From Polyangium sp. y55x31 (lineage in GTDB: Bacteria; Myxococcota_A; Polyangia; Polyangiales; Polyangiaceae): DNA of 64,000 bases. The stretch is taken from NCBI RefSeq assembly GCF_029946505.1, contig NZ_JARZHG010000002.1, forward strand, positions 310,001 through 374,000, read 5' to 3'. Below, piece by piece: positions 26,715 through 35,593 of the stretch (the stretch's first letter is position 1; each line of letters opens with the position of its first letter). The notes under the pieces were generated by a model, which ran no database searches, was not told the origin of the DNA, and saw nothing but the letters and a program-made list of their open reading frames with translations. Made by a program: the position numbers and the translations under genes.

Positions 26715-28304
26715 ATGGCTGAGGACACTCGTAAGGACCCGCGGGCGAAGGTGCTCTCGATGACCGTGCGCTACAAGAGCGCCACCGTCGACGAGTTCAT
26801 CGAGAACCATTCACATGACGTGAGCAAGGGCGGCATCTTCATCAAGACGTCGTCGCCCTTCCCCCCCGGGACGCTGCTCAAGTTCGAGATCCGCATCCAG
26901 GAGGAGAAGTCCGTGCTCAGCGGCGTGGGCCGCGTCGTCTGGAAGCGCGATTCGGATCAGTCGACGGACGAGTCGCCCGCCGGCATGGGCGTGAAGTTCA
27001 TCAAGATCGACGACGACTCGAAGGCGATGATCCAGCGCCTCGTCGACAACCAGAAGGGTGGCCCGAACGCCTACGACGCGGGCAAACCCGAAGGCACGAG
27101 CGATGACGGCGACGGCGCGGCGACGCCTGCGCCCGCGGCGGCCGCGGCGAAGGCCGGTCCGCGCGCGTCGACGATGCTCGGGCTCGGCGCGGTCGGCGCT
27201 GCGGCGAAGGCCGCGGGCAAGCCGACGACGGGCGCCGACGACAAGAAGAGCGAATCGAGCGGCGGCGGCGGGTTCTTCCCGTCCACGACCCCCGAGCAGG
27301 ACATGCCGCCGCCGGAGGAGCGCACCGTGATGCGCCAGGCCGCGGAGCTCCTGAAGCAAGCGCTCGCGGGCACGGGCAGCTCGCTCGACGACGTGAGCGG
27401 CGGCAAGATCGAGCTCGCCAAGGAAGCGCCGAAGGCCGAGGAGAAGAAGGCCGAGGAGAAGAAGGCCGAGCCCAAGGTCGAGGAGAAGAAGGCCGAAGAG
27501 CCCAAGGCCGAAGCGAAGGCCGAGGAGCCCAAGGCCGAAGAGCCCAAGGCCGAGGAGAAGGTCGAAGAGCCCAAGGCCGAGGAGAAGGCCGAAGAGCCCA
27601 AGGCCGAAGCGAAGGCCGAGGAGCCCGAGGCCGAGGCCGAGGAGAAGAAGGCCGACTCCGAGAAGCCGGTCTCGAAGAAGCCCGAGAGCAAGGCCGGATC
27701 GAGCACGAAGAAGAGCGACGGGGACGATCGCCGCGAGGCGAAGACCGTCGACGTGCGTGGCACGAAGGCGAAGACCGGCGAGGGCAAGAGCGGCGGCACG
27801 AAGCCCAAGGCTGCCGCAGCGAAGGCCGCGCCTCCGCCGCCCGAGCCCGTCGAGGAGAGCAGCGGCGGCGGTGGCCGCATCCTGACGATCCTGCTCATCG
27901 CGGCGGCGATCGGCGGCGGCCTCTTCCTCGCGCTCGGCCAGAGCAAGAACGAGACGCCGCCCGCGCCCACCCCGCAGGTCCAGCCGACGGTCAAGCCCGA
28001 GGTCAAGGCCGCGCCGACGCCCGCCCCGACCCCGGAGGTCGTGCCTGCGGCCTCGGCGTCGGCAGCGCCGGAGCCTTCGTCCTCGGCGAACGCGGCGCCC
28101 CCCACCACGGCGAGCGCAGCGGCGGCCCCCGCGACGGCGGCGCCCACCGCGGAGCCGAAGACCGAGACGAAGACCGAGCCCAAGGCCGAGCCCAAGGCCG
28201 AGCCCAAGGCCGAGCCGAAGCCCGCCGCGACGCCCGAGGCCGAGAAGCCGAAGCCGCCGCCGGCCGCGCCCAAGCCCCCCTCGGGCGGCGACGACTACGA
28301 GTGA
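26715..28304 (+). CDS. PilZ-type protein with low-complexity tail and membrane anchor
   Basis: A 529-residue protein. The N-terminal 110 residues are a PilZ-like domain of the TIGR02266 type found in myxobacteria (RAKVLSMTVRYKS, HDVSKGGIFIKT, MGVKFIKI). Residues about 235-320 are Lys/Ala/Glu-rich with repeated KAEEPKAE units; a hydrophobic segment (ILTILLIAAAIGGGLFLAL, about 390-408) is followed by a Pro/Ala-rich C-terminal tail with KTEPKAEPKAE repeats. The PilZ domain would be cytosolic and the tail periplasmic. A GGGAG element lies about 10 nt before the ATG. The repeats are coding low complexity. Binding of cyclic-di-GMP is inferred from family only. Confidence 0.8.
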   Translation: MAEDTRKDPRAKVLSMTVRYKSATVDEFIENHSHDVSKGGIFIKTSSPFPPGTLLKFEIRIQEEKSVLSGVGRVVWKRDSDQSTDESPAGMGVKFIKIDDDSKAMIQRLVDNQKGGPNAYDAGKPEGTSDDGDGAATPAPAAAAAKAGPRASTMLGLGAVGAAAKAAGKPTTGADDKKSESSGGGGFFPSTTPEQDMPPPEERTVMRQAAELLKQALAGTGSSLDDVSGGKIELAKEAPKAEEKKAEEKKAEPKVEEKKAEEPKAEAKAEEPKAEEPKAEEKVEEPKAEEKAEEPKAEAKAEEPEAEAEEKKADSEKPVSKKPESKAGSSTKKSDGDDRREAKTVDVRGTKAKTGEGKSGGTKPKAAAAKAAPPPPEPVEESSGGGGRILTILLIAAAIGGGLFLALGQSKNETPPAPTPQVQPTVKPEVKAAPTPAPTPEVVPAASASAAPEPSSSANAAPPTTASAAAAPATAAPTAEPKTETKTEPKAEPKAEPKAEPKPAATPEAEKPKPPPAAPKPPSGGDDYE

Positions 28305-28479
28305 TCCACCGCGGGCGGCTGCGATCCGGCCGCCCGCGCTTCACTCGACCTCCCTCCCCTTCCGCTCCGATTCCTCCTCACGACCTCGTGTGCGTCCCGC
28401 GCTTCGCAGCGCAGGCGGATGCGTCGTGTCCATCTGTGAAACCCGTCGAGCTGCATGGTGCGCGCCGCGCGTCGCCGCG

Positions 28480-28485
28480 TATCAT
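28480..28485 (+). promoter_or_regulatory. -10 box (TATCAT), leaderless-type
   Basis: TANNNT box 10 nt before the ATG at 28496. Confidence 0.4.
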
Positions 28486-28495
28486 GCGGACCTGA

Positions 28496-29497
28496 ATGAG
28501 CGGCGCTGGGTCGTCGGGTTCCAGGCAAGGCGCAGAGCGCGGCGTGATCGCCGAAGCTGCCACCGTGTACGCGCCGGCGTTGCCGGGACAGGCGCCGCGC
28601 GCGCGACCTGCACCGACGCGTAGTCGAGGCGCGCTCGCCGTGGCGCTCGCGGGCGTCGGGCTCGTCGGAGTCGTCGGTATCGTCGCGCTCGCGATCATGC
28701 TCCGTGGCACGGCGCCGATCGACGCGCTCGAGCAGAGTTCGTCCGCGGCGGAGGTGAGCGATGCGGGTTCGGCGGCGCAGGATGCGGCGCCGGTGATCCC
28801 GGCGTCGACGCCGGTCGTGACGAAGGAGCCTGCGACGACGACGAACCGTGCGTCGGCGGAGGAGCTCGATGCAGCGCGGACGAAGGGCGCAACTGCGCTC
28901 GCGGCGCTCGCGGAGCGGTATGCCGACGATCCGGACGTGCTTCGAGCGCTCGTCAGCGCGTACACGCGCGACAAGGCGAACTACGCCAAGGCGATGACGA
29001 CCGTGCGCAAGCTCCTCGCAGTTGCGCCGGACATGGCGCGTGATCCGGACGTCAAGCAGTCGCTCTTGATCGTGGCGAACGGTCCGGTGGACGTCGCGGC
29101 GACGGCGCTCGACATCATGGGCAAGGAGATGGGCGCGCGTGGGCCCGAGCTCCTCTACGAGCTCCTCAGCGCGTCGGGCCTCGGCAAGTTTCCGAAGGAA
29201 CGCGCGACCCGGTTGTTGACGGATCCCAAGGTCAAGGAGCTCGCCGGGCCAGGGCTGCTCATCGCGAACGATCTTCGCGCGGCGGCTGGCTGCGATCGCA
29301 AGAAGCTCTTCGCGCGCGCGGCCAAGGAAGGCGACGAGCGCGCGCTCGCGCACCTAAAACCCTTGCTCGCGACGAAGGGCTGTAGCTGGCACCGTCAGTC
29401 CGACTGCTTCGCTTGCCTTGGCGATCGCAAGGACCTTCGCGCGACGATCGACGCCATCACGAAGCGCCTCGATCAGGCGGGCTCTTCCAAACAGTAA
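28496..29497 (+). CDS. Membrane-anchored protein of unknown function
   Basis: A 333-residue protein with a 44-residue Arg/Pro/Ala-rich N-terminus, one transmembrane helix (about 45-69, ALAGVGLVGVVGIVALAIML), a Ser/Ala/Thr linker, and a helical C-terminal domain (about 115-330) with repeat-like units (ALAERYADDPDVLRALVSAY, KAMTTVRKLLAVAPD) resembling TPR/HEAT. Near the C-terminus are four Cys (GCSWH, DCFACLG) that could form disulfides in the periplasm. The family is not recognised. No clear Shine-Dalgarno site; a TATCAT box lies 10 nt upstream. A tRNA gene follows on the other strand. Confidence 0.65.
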   Translation: MSGAGSSGSRQGAERGVIAEAATVYAPALPGQAPRARPAPTRSRGALAVALAGVGLVGVVGIVALAIMLRGTAPIDALEQSSSAAEVSDAGSAAQDAAPVIPASTPVVTKEPATTTNRASAEELDAARTKGATALAALAERYADDPDVLRALVSAYTRDKANYAKAMTTVRKLLAVAPDMARDPDVKQSLLIVANGPVDVAATALDIMGKEMGARGPELLYELLSASGLGKFPKERATRLLTDPKVKELAGPGLLIANDLRAAAGCDRKKLFARAAKEGDERALAHLKPLLATKGCSWHRQSDCFACLGDRKDLRATIDAITKRLDQAGSSKQ

Positions 29498-29546
29498 CCT
29501 CGCGAGGGCTCCGGGGGGAGCAAGGTCAACGAGGTGAGGTACGGGG

Positions 29547-29618
29547 TGGGCGCAACAGGATTTGAACCTGTGACTTCGTCCGTGTGAAGGACGCACTCTA
29601 CCGCTGAGTTATGCGCCC
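29547..29618 (-). tRNA. tRNA-Val (CAC)
   Basis: A 72-nt cloverleaf on the minus strand: acceptor GGGCGCA/TGCGCCC with discriminator A, D-arm CTCAGCGGTAGAG, anticodon stem CGTCC/GGACG with loop TTCACAC (anticodon CAC, reads GUG), T-loop GGTTCAAATCC. CCA is not encoded. Confidence 0.95.
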
Positions 29619-29734
29619 GTACGAGGGTTTGGCAGGGCGTGGGTCACGTCCCGCCGCGTCTCGACGACGGCGACATGACTAGCGCAAGCCATGTCGTCCG
29701 ACAAGTGTTTTGATGATGGGGACGATCGGAATTT

Positions 29735-30943
29735 TCAGCCCCCGCCGCGAGAGGCCGTGACGGCCGCGCGGATGGCCTCGATTCCTCCGTCGATGTCGCT
29801 CTCCGAGCAGGCGTACGAGAACCGTACGTAGCCCGGCGCGCCGAACGGCGTACCCGCCACACTCGCGACGTGCGCCTCTTCGAGGAGCCACATCGCGACG
29901 TCGAGGTCGGTCTGGATCGTGCCGTTCGGGGACGGGATGCCGTAGAGGCCCCGGACATCGGCGAACGCGTAGAAGGCCCCTTCGGGCATGCGACAGCGCA
30001 CGCCGGGGATGCTGCGGAGGCCCTCGACCATACGATCGCGGCGTTTCGCGAAGGCGTCGCGCATCTCGCGCACGGCGTCCTGCGGGCCCGAGAGCGCGGC
30101 GGCGGCCGCGACCTGCGCCACGGCCGTCGCGTTCGTCGTGCTCTGGCTCTGCACGATGTCGAGCACCTTGGAGAGCTCGGGCGGCGTGATGCTCCAGCCG
30201 ATGCGCCATCCCGTCATCGCGTACGTCTTGCTCACGCCGGAGATCACGATCGTACGGCTCCGTAGATCTTCGGCGATCGCGGGCACCGACGCGTGGCGGA
30301 AGCCGTCGTAGGTGAGGTCGGCGTAGATCTCGTCGACGACGAGCCAGAGGTCGTGACGGCGCACGACGTCGAGCAGCGCGCGCAGCTCCGACTCGGCGTA
30401 GGCCGAGCCCGTGGGGTTCGACGGCGTGCAGAGGATGATGGCCTTCGTGCGCTCGGTGATCGCGCGCTCGAGCGACGCCGCATCCATGCGGAAGCCCTGG
30501 TCCTCGCGCGTCTCGACGATCACGGGCGTCGCGCCGACGATGCGGACCTGCTCGGGGTAACTCACCCAGTACGGCGCGGGGATCACGACCTCGTCGCCGG
30601 GCTCGTAGAGGCCGAGGGCGACGTTGAAGAGCGCGTGCTTCGCGCCGCACGACACCGTGATCTCGTTCGGCGCGGGGCGATAGCCGCGGTCGCGCTCGGT
30701 CGCGGCGCAGATGGCGGCCTTGAGCTCGGGCGTGCCGGTGACGGCCGTGTAGTGCGAGACGCCCTTGTCGATGGCGGCCTTCGCGGCGTCGAGCACATGG
30801 CGAGGCGGCTCGAAGTCCGGCTCCCCGACGCTGAAAGGGTAGACCTTGTGACCTTGGCTGCGCAGGCGAGCGGCCTGAGCGGCCATCGCGAGCGTAGCGC
30901 TCGGGGCCACGGCGGAGAGACGATCAGCGAGCTTTCGAGGCAT
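29735..30943 (-). CDS. PLP-dependent class I aminotransferase (aspartate aminotransferase type)
   Basis: A 402-residue fold-type I aminotransferase. PLP lysine is Lys239 (SGVSKTYAMTGWRIGW); the cofactor Asp/Tyr lie in VVDEIYADLTYDG, the phosphate-binding SNPTGSAY is present, and the substrate-carboxylate Arg is in VRFSYACSE. The pattern VGEPDFEPPRHVLDAAK and HYTAVTGTPELK is that of the bacterial AspB (subgroup I-gamma) branch, which transfers amino groups between aspartate and glutamate, though some members use prephenate or aromatic substrates. AAGGG lies 9 nt before the ATG. It stands alone between a tRNA gene and the PNPOx-GNAT gene. Confidence 0.9.
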   Translation of the reverse strand: MPRKLADRLSAVAPSATLAMAAQAARLRSQGHKVYPFSVGEPDFEPPRHVLDAAKAAIDKGVSHYTAVTGTPELKAAICAATERDRGYRPAPNEITVSCGAKHALFNVALGLYEPGDEVVIPAPYWVSYPEQVRIVGATPVIVETREDQGFRMDAASLERAITERTKAIILCTPSNPTGSAYAESELRALLDVVRRHDLWLVVDEIYADLTYDGFRHASVPAIAEDLRSRTIVISGVSKTYAMTGWRIGWSITPPELSKVLDIVQSQSTTNATAVAQVAAAAALSGPQDAVREMRDAFAKRRDRMVEGLRSIPGVRCRMPEGAFYAFADVRGLYGIPSPNGTIQTDLDVAMWLLEEAHVASVAGTPFGAPGYVRFSYACSESDIDGGIEAIRAAVTASRGGG

Positions 30944-30966
30944 CTCTAGAGACCCTTCTCACTGCA

Positions 30967-32073
30967 CTACGTGCCTTTCCCTGCCGACGCAAGCGGACAG
31001 GCGGACTCTCCGCTCACTCCCGTTCGCCGGAGGATCATCTCGTGGATCTCCGGCCCCTCCGTCCGGTGCACGTGCCGCGTCCGGAAGCCGAACGGTTCGT
31101 AGAGCTTCATGGCATCCCGCGTGCGCAAGAGCACCGTCTCCGCGCCGCGCACCGCCGGATGTTCGAGCAAGAGTCGCATCAGCGCGCGGCCGAGCCCGCG
31201 ACCTCGCCACGCGTCCGCGACGATCACGTCGTAAATCCAGGCGCGCCGCGCGCCGTCCGCGATCGCCCGCGCCGTCCCGACGAGCGCGCCGGCTCGATCA
31301 CGCGCGCCGACCCAGGCGGACGAACCAAGCAAGCTTTTCCGAATGCGATCGGGCGCCGTGCCTTCGCACCAGTACGTGCCCACGAGCAGCGCCGTCGCCT
31401 CGTCGGCATCCGCTTCCCCGAGCGCACACACGAGCGTCGTGTCCGCGGGCGCTTCGAGGAACGACGGCACCGCCGCGGACGGGTTCGCCGCGCGCACGAG
31501 ATCGACCGCCGCGGCGTCGCCCGGCGCGCCGCGCGCCCAGAGCAATTCGAGGATGCGACCGACCTCCGCGGGCGTGCGGTTCTGCCCGAGCTTCGCTTTG
31601 CCATCGAGCCGTTCGAGCGAGACGCCGAGCACGAGCACGCCCGCGACGGCCTTCTTGTAGAGCGGATGCTCGGCGTCGATCGGCACGTAGCCGCCCTCGG
31701 GCTGATGCTTCTTCATGAGCGCCGCGAGCATCGCGGCCTTCCGGTGCGGCGCCTCGATGCGCTCGATCGTCCCGTGCACCTGCACGCTCCGGTAGAGCGT
31801 GGTGGCCGGACACGCGCGCTCCGGATCGACGAAGTAGCTCGGGATCGAGGCGACGGTCTCCTCCGCCGAGATCACGGCTCGCCGACCGACGACATCCATC
31901 TTCTCGCCCGCGGGCGCGCCGTGAAAGAGCACGTGATCACCGATGACGACGCCGTGCACGACGCGCAGCACGGGCTCGCCGTCAGGCGTCGTCGAGCCGA
32001 CGTGCACCACGGGTGCGCGCGCGAGGAGCGCGACCGCGCTTGCACGATCCATCCGGAAGATCTCCCTACGCAT
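30967..32073 (-). CDS. Pyridoxamine-phosphate-oxidase-like / GNAT acetyltransferase fusion
   Basis: A 368-residue two-domain protein. Residues about 1-190 are a flavin-binding split-barrel of the PNPOx-like class (VVHVGSTTPDGEPVLRVVHGVV, DHVLFHGAPAGEKMDVV). The C-terminal part (about 215-350) is a GNAT N-acetyltransferase with the acetyl-CoA motif AWRGRGLGRALMR and GFRTRHVHR. The substrate is unknown. It is transcribed divergently from a MocR-type regulator 69 bp away, a common arrangement for a regulator and its target. The ATG at 32073 begins the domain; an in-frame ATG at 32154 would overlap the divergent gene. The fusion order PNPOx-then-GNAT is seen directly. Confidence 0.8.
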   Translation of the reverse strand: MRREIFRMDRASAVALLARAPVVHVGSTTPDGEPVLRVVHGVVIGDHVLFHGAPAGEKMDVVGRRAVISAEETVASIPSYFVDPERACPATTLYRSVQVHGTIERIEAPHRKAAMLAALMKKHQPEGGYVPIDAEHPLYKKAVAGVLVLGVSLERLDGKAKLGQNRTPAEVGRILELLWARGAPGDAAAVDLVRAANPSAAVPSFLEAPADTTLVCALGEADADEATALLVGTYWCEGTAPDRIRKSLLGSSAWVGARDRAGALVGTARAIADGARRAWIYDVIVADAWRGRGLGRALMRLLLEHPAVRGAETVLLRTRDAMKLYEPFGFRTRHVHRTEGPEIHEMILRRTGVSGESACPLASAGKGT

Positions 32074-32109
32074 GGCCGGAAGGTGGTCCGGAGCTGGTAC
32101 CCCGAGAAG

Positions 32110-32142
32110 GACCAGTTCCGAAAAATCGGATAGACCAGTCGG
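32110..32142 (+). promoter_or_regulatory. Divergent promoter region with GACCAGT direct repeats
   Basis: GACCAGT occurs at 32110-32116 and 32133-32139, 23 bp apart, flanking an inverted repeat TCCGA-AAAA-TCGGA (32117-32130). A TAGACC box (32131-32136) lies 6 nt before the MocR start. MocR regulators often bind direct repeats at such divergent promoters; binding here is inferred. Confidence 0.4.
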
Positions 32143-33633
32143 GTGCGCGAACATCCCTTCGAGCTCGCCCTGGATCCCTCCCCCGACGTCCCGCTTTTCG
32201 TGCAGATCACGCGCGCCCTGATCGAGGACATCCGCCGCGGCAGGCTCCGGCCCGGAGCCGCGCTCCCCGGCAGCCGCGCGCTCGCGCGATCGCTCGGCGT
32301 CCATCGCAACACCGTCGTCGCCGCGTACCGCGAGCTCGCCGCGCAAGGCTGGGTCGAGACCCGCAGCGCGACGATGACCTACGTCTCCACCACGATGCCC
32401 GACGTCCCGCGGCGCCGCGCCACGCCAGCCACGCTCGGCACGATCGCAGCGCGCGCGGGCTTCGATCTGCCGGCGCGTATCTCCGCGGCAGGCTGGGCGC
32501 ACGAGAACCCACCGGGCGCGATCGTGTTCTCCGGAGGCATGCCCGATCTACGGCTCTTGCCCACGGAGGTGCTCGCGCGTGCGTACCGGCGCGTGTTGCG
32601 CAGCTCGGCGAGGCGGCTCTTCGAGTACGGCGACGCGCGCGGGGACGAGCGTCTCCGCGCGGCGCTCGCGGACATGCTCGCGGCCGTGCGAGGACTCGGC
32701 GCGTCGGCGGAGGACGTGATGGTCACGCGTGGCAGCCAGATGGCGCTCGATCTCTGCGCGCGCGCGCTACTCGGGCCCGGCGACGTCGTCGCGGTGGAGG
32801 CGCTCGGATATCGCCCCGCATGGGAAGCGCTCGCGCAGACGGGCACGCGCCTCGTACCGCTTCCCGTCGACGCGGAGGGCCTCTCGATCGACGCGCTCGC
32901 CGCACTCGTCGCCCGCGAGCCCGTGCGCGCCGTCTACGTCACGCCGCACCACCAGTACCCGTCGACCGCGTTGCTCTCGCCCGCGCGCCGCATCCGTCTC
33001 CTCGACCTCGCGCGCGCGCACCGCATCGCGATCCTCGAAGACGACTACGATCACGAGTTCCACTACGACGGCCGCCCAGTCTTGCCGCTCGCGAGCGCCG
33101 ATCGAGCGGGCGTGGTCGTCTACATCGGCACGCTCTCGAAAATTCTCGCGCCTGGCCTGCGCATCGGCTTCGTCGTCGCGCCCGCGCCGCTCGTGGAGCG
33201 CCTCGCCGCGATCCGCTCGTTCGTCGATCGGCAAGGCGATCTCGCGCTCGAACGCGCCGTGGCGGAGCTGCTCGAAGACGGCGAGGTGCAACGCCATGCG
33301 CGCCGCATGCGCCGCATCTACCAGGCGCGGCGCGACGTCCTCACAGAGGCGCTACGGAAACATCTCGGCGATGCCGTCGAGCTCGCCCCGCCGCCTGGCG
33401 GCATGGCCATGTGGGTCCGCGTCGCGCCGGGGATCGACGTCGACGCCTGGGCCACGCGCGCCCTCGATCGCGGCGTCGTGATCCACCCCGCGCGCCGCTA
33501 CGCCTTCGACGGCCGCTCGCGCCCCTTCTTCCGGGCCGGCTTCGCCGCGCTCGACGAGCGTGAGATCCAGGAAGGCATCTCACGCCTGCGCGCGGCCCTG
33601 CCCACGAAGGGCGCCACACGTGCCGCTTCTTGA
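32143..33633 (+). CDS. MocR/GabR-family PLP-dependent transcriptional regulator
   Basis: A 496-residue regulator. An N-terminal GntR-type winged HTH (about 10-75: LFVQITRALIEDIRRGRLRPG, LPGSRALARSLGVHRNTVVAAYREL) is fused to an aminotransferase-like domain binding PLP through Lys333 (GTLSKILAPGLRIG); VTPHHQYPST and ILEDDYDHEFHYDG are family hallmarks. Such proteins sense PLP or amino compounds such as GABA. The divergent neighbour encodes a PNPOx-like/GNAT fusion, so vitamin B6 or amine metabolism is a plausible target. The GTG start is preceded by a TAGACC box at 6 nt and lacks a Shine-Dalgarno sequence. It ends 9 bp before the convergent mlaD. Confidence 0.92.
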   Translation: MREHPFELALDPSPDVPLFVQITRALIEDIRRGRLRPGAALPGSRALARSLGVHRNTVVAAYRELAAQGWVETRSATMTYVSTTMPDVPRRRATPATLGTIAARAGFDLPARISAAGWAHENPPGAIVFSGGMPDLRLLPTEVLARAYRRVLRSSARRLFEYGDARGDERLRAALADMLAAVRGLGASAEDVMVTRGSQMALDLCARALLGPGDVVAVEALGYRPAWEALAQTGTRLVPLPVDAEGLSIDALAALVAREPVRAVYVTPHHQYPSTALLSPARRIRLLDLARAHRIAILEDDYDHEFHYDGRPVLPLASADRAGVVVYIGTLSKILAPGLRIGFVVAPAPLVERLAAIRSFVDRQGDLALERAVAELLEDGEVQRHARRMRRIYQARRDVLTEALRKHLGDAVELAPPPGGMAMWVRVAPGIDVDAWATRALDRGVVIHPARRYAFDGRSRPFFRAGFAALDEREIQEGISRLRAALPTKGATRAAS

Positions 33634-33642
33634 AGCGCTTAT

Positions 33643-34806
33643 TTACTTGTTCTGCGCCGCCGGCTCTTCTTTGCCCGGCGTCACCTCGACGCCCGGCTTC
33701 TTCTCGTCGTGCTTGATCGAGTACCGCACGAGCGCGCGAAGAATGTCGTTGCGGCTCACGTTGCCGACGATCGCTTTGACGTCCTCGTAGATCGAGGGAT
33801 CGACGAGCAGCGCGCCCACGGTGCCCTTGCCCTTGCGCACGTCGGCAACGATGGCCCGCAGATCCGCGGTCATCGCTGTCACGTTGGCCAGCGCCTCCGC
33901 GCCGTTGCCCTTGCCACCGTAAAGGACGTCATGGGCAAAACTGTCGCTCTCGCGGATGCCCTTCAGCGTGCTCGCGACCTCGCCCGCCGCCGCGCCGAAC
34001 TGCGCGATCTCCTTCTGCGGACCGTCGCCGTAGATCACCTCGTGCGCGAAGCCGGGCCCCGACTTCACGCGCGTCACCACGCCGCGCACCTCGGCCAGCG
34101 TGAGCGCGAGCTCCGAGGCCGCACGGTCGAGGTTCTGCAGCGTGCGCGAGATCCGCTCGGCTTCCTCTTTGTCCGTCAGGAACTTCCTCGGGTACCCCTC
34201 GCCCTCGGACACGTCCTTCAGCAGCTTGTTCACCGACGCGACGCTGCCGCGCAGATCCTGGTGCAACCGCTCGTCCGCGAGGCTCTCGCTCATCTTCGAG
34301 ATGTTGCCGAGCGCCGCGTCGGCCTTCGACGTCATGCCCTGCGCGATGCCCATCAGATCCGTGGGCTCCTCGCTCAGGATCTCGCCGCCCGGCGGAACGG
34401 CCTCCGACGCCTTGCCCTTCGAGATCTCGATCATCTTGTCGCCGAGCAGGCCCTTCGCCGCGACGCGCGCGATGCTGTCCTTGCGGATGCGCTCCGCCTC
34501 GGCCTTCACGACGTCCATCTCGACGTAAACGACGGCCTCCGCCTGCCCCGGCCGATAGCCGACCTTCTTCACGTTGCCGATGTCGATGCCGCCCATGCGC
34601 ACCGGCGCGCCGGGCTTGAGGCCCTGCACATCGGAGAACGTCGTCGTGAACTTCACCGACGAGCTGAAGAAGCGCCGCTCATCGCCGATCAAGAAGATCA
34701 CGAGCGCGGAGAAGAGCAGCCCCGCCAGCACGAAGAGCCCGACCTTGACGTCGCGCGACCTGTTCATCTGCTCCCCCATCATGCGCGAAGACGCGCCTGT
34801 CGTCAC
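33643..34806 (-). CDS. mlaD: MCE/MlaD-family lipid-transport substrate-binding protein
   Basis: A 387-residue inner-membrane protein with one N-terminal helix (about 21-41, VGLFVLAGLLFSALVIFLIG) and an MCE domain (about 50-130: FSDVQGLKPGAPVRMGGIDIGNVKKV, VAAKGLLGDKMIEI). The long C-terminal region is helical and probably coiled, as in MCE proteins that form a tunnel or shuttle lipids across the periplasm. GTG 34806 overlaps the mlaF stop by 4 bp (GTGA), indicating coupling. A later ATG (34767) has GGGGGAG only 3 nt away, so it is less likely. The partner permease MlaE is not in the window. Confidence 0.85.
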   Translation of the reverse strand: MTTGASSRMMGEQMNRSRDVKVGLFVLAGLLFSALVIFLIGDERRFFSSSVKFTTTFSDVQGLKPGAPVRMGGIDIGNVKKVGYRPGQAEAVVYVEMDVVKAEAERIRKDSIARVAAKGLLGDKMIEISKGKASEAVPPGGEILSEEPTDLMGIAQGMTSKADAALGNISKMSESLADERLHQDLRGSVASVNKLLKDVSEGEGYPRKFLTDKEEAERISRTLQNLDRAASELALTLAEVRGVVTRVKSGPGFAHEVIYGDGPQKEIAQFGAAAGEVASTLKGIRESDSFAHDVLYGGKGNGAEALANVTAMTADLRAIVADVRKGKGTVGALLVDPSIYEDVKAIVGNVSRNDILRALVRYSIKHDEKKPGVEVTPGKEEPAAQNK

Positions 34807-35582
34807 GCGCGGAGGAGCGTCTCGACGTCCTCGTTGACCGGGGCGATGCCGTTGATGAAGTTCTTCACCCGCGGATCCGTCGAGCGCTGGAACTCCTCGA
34901 CCCGGCCAGACAGGATGATCTCGCCCGCCTGCACCATGGCCATGCGGTCGGAAATCGCGAACGCGCTCTTCATGTCGTGCGTCACCACGATGCTCGTCAC
35001 GTCGAGCGCCTTCTTGAGCCCCCGGATCAAGTGGTTGATGCGCTCGGTGTTGATCGGATCGAGGCCGGTCGTCGGTTCGTCGTAGAGCAAGACCTCGGGC
35101 TGGACCGCGATCGCCCGCGCGAGGCCCACGCGCTTCTTCATGCCGCCCGAGAGATCCGCGGGCCGCATCGCCTCGATGCCCGGCAAACCCACGAGCGAGA
35201 GCGCCCAGTCGACGCGCTCGGCGATCTGCGTCTCGGTCATCTCGTCGCGATAGTGCTCATGCAGCCCGTACGCGACGTTCTCGCCCACGGAGATCGAGTC
35301 GAAGAGCGCCGCGCCCTGGAAAAGCATCGCGATCCGACGGCGAATGAGGCGCGCCTTCGCCTCCTTCATCTGCGTGATGTCCTCGCCGTGGAACGTGATC
35401 GAACCGCCGTCGGCTTCGAGCAGCCGGATCAAGAGCTTCAGCATCACGCTCTTGCCCACGCCCGAGCCGCCGATGACGGTGAGCGTCTCGCCCGGAAAAA
35501 CTTCGAGGTTCAAGCCGCGATAGATGACCTTCGGGCCGAACGCCTTGCGTACATCGCGGAACCGGATGATCGGCTCGCTCAC
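34803..35582 (-). CDS. mlaF: MlaF-type ABC transporter ATP-binding protein
   Basis: A 259-residue ATPase of MCE-type lipid transporters: Walker A GGSGVGKS, signature LSGGMKKRVGLARA, Walker B LLYDEPTTGLDP, switch His in VVTHDM, and a C-terminal extension (RVKNFINGIAP) typical of MlaF. It would power phospholipid movement between membranes with MlaD and an MlaE permease. Start choice: AGGAGG directly abuts the ATG at 35588 but lies about 7 nt before the in-frame GTG at 35582, which is therefore preferred. It follows recJ by about 11 bp and overlaps mlaD by 4 bp, so all three form one operon. Confidence 0.9.
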   Translation of the reverse strand: MSEPIIRFRDVRKAFGPKVIYRGLNLEVFPGETLTVIGGSGVGKSVMLKLLIRLLEADGGSITFHGEDITQMKEAKARLIRRRIAMLFQGAALFDSISVGENVAYGLHEHYRDEMTETQIAERVDWALSLVGLPGIEAMRPADLSGGMKKRVGLARAIAVQPEVLLYDEPTTGLDPINTERINHLIRGLKKALDVTSIVVTHDMKSAFAISDRMAMVQAGEIILSGRVEEFQRSTDPRVKNFINGIAPVNEDVETLLRA

Positions 35583-35593
35583 GGTCATCCCTC

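Noticed and set aside
27430-27660. Short tandem repeats resembling a CRISPR or satellite array
   Set aside because: They are in-frame codons for Lys/Ala/Glu/Pro repeats in the PilZ-type protein; there are no unique spacers of constant length.
29547-29618. tRNA genes as integration sites of a genomic island
   Set aside because: No integrase, no direct repeat of the tRNA 3' end and no change in composition flank either tRNA.
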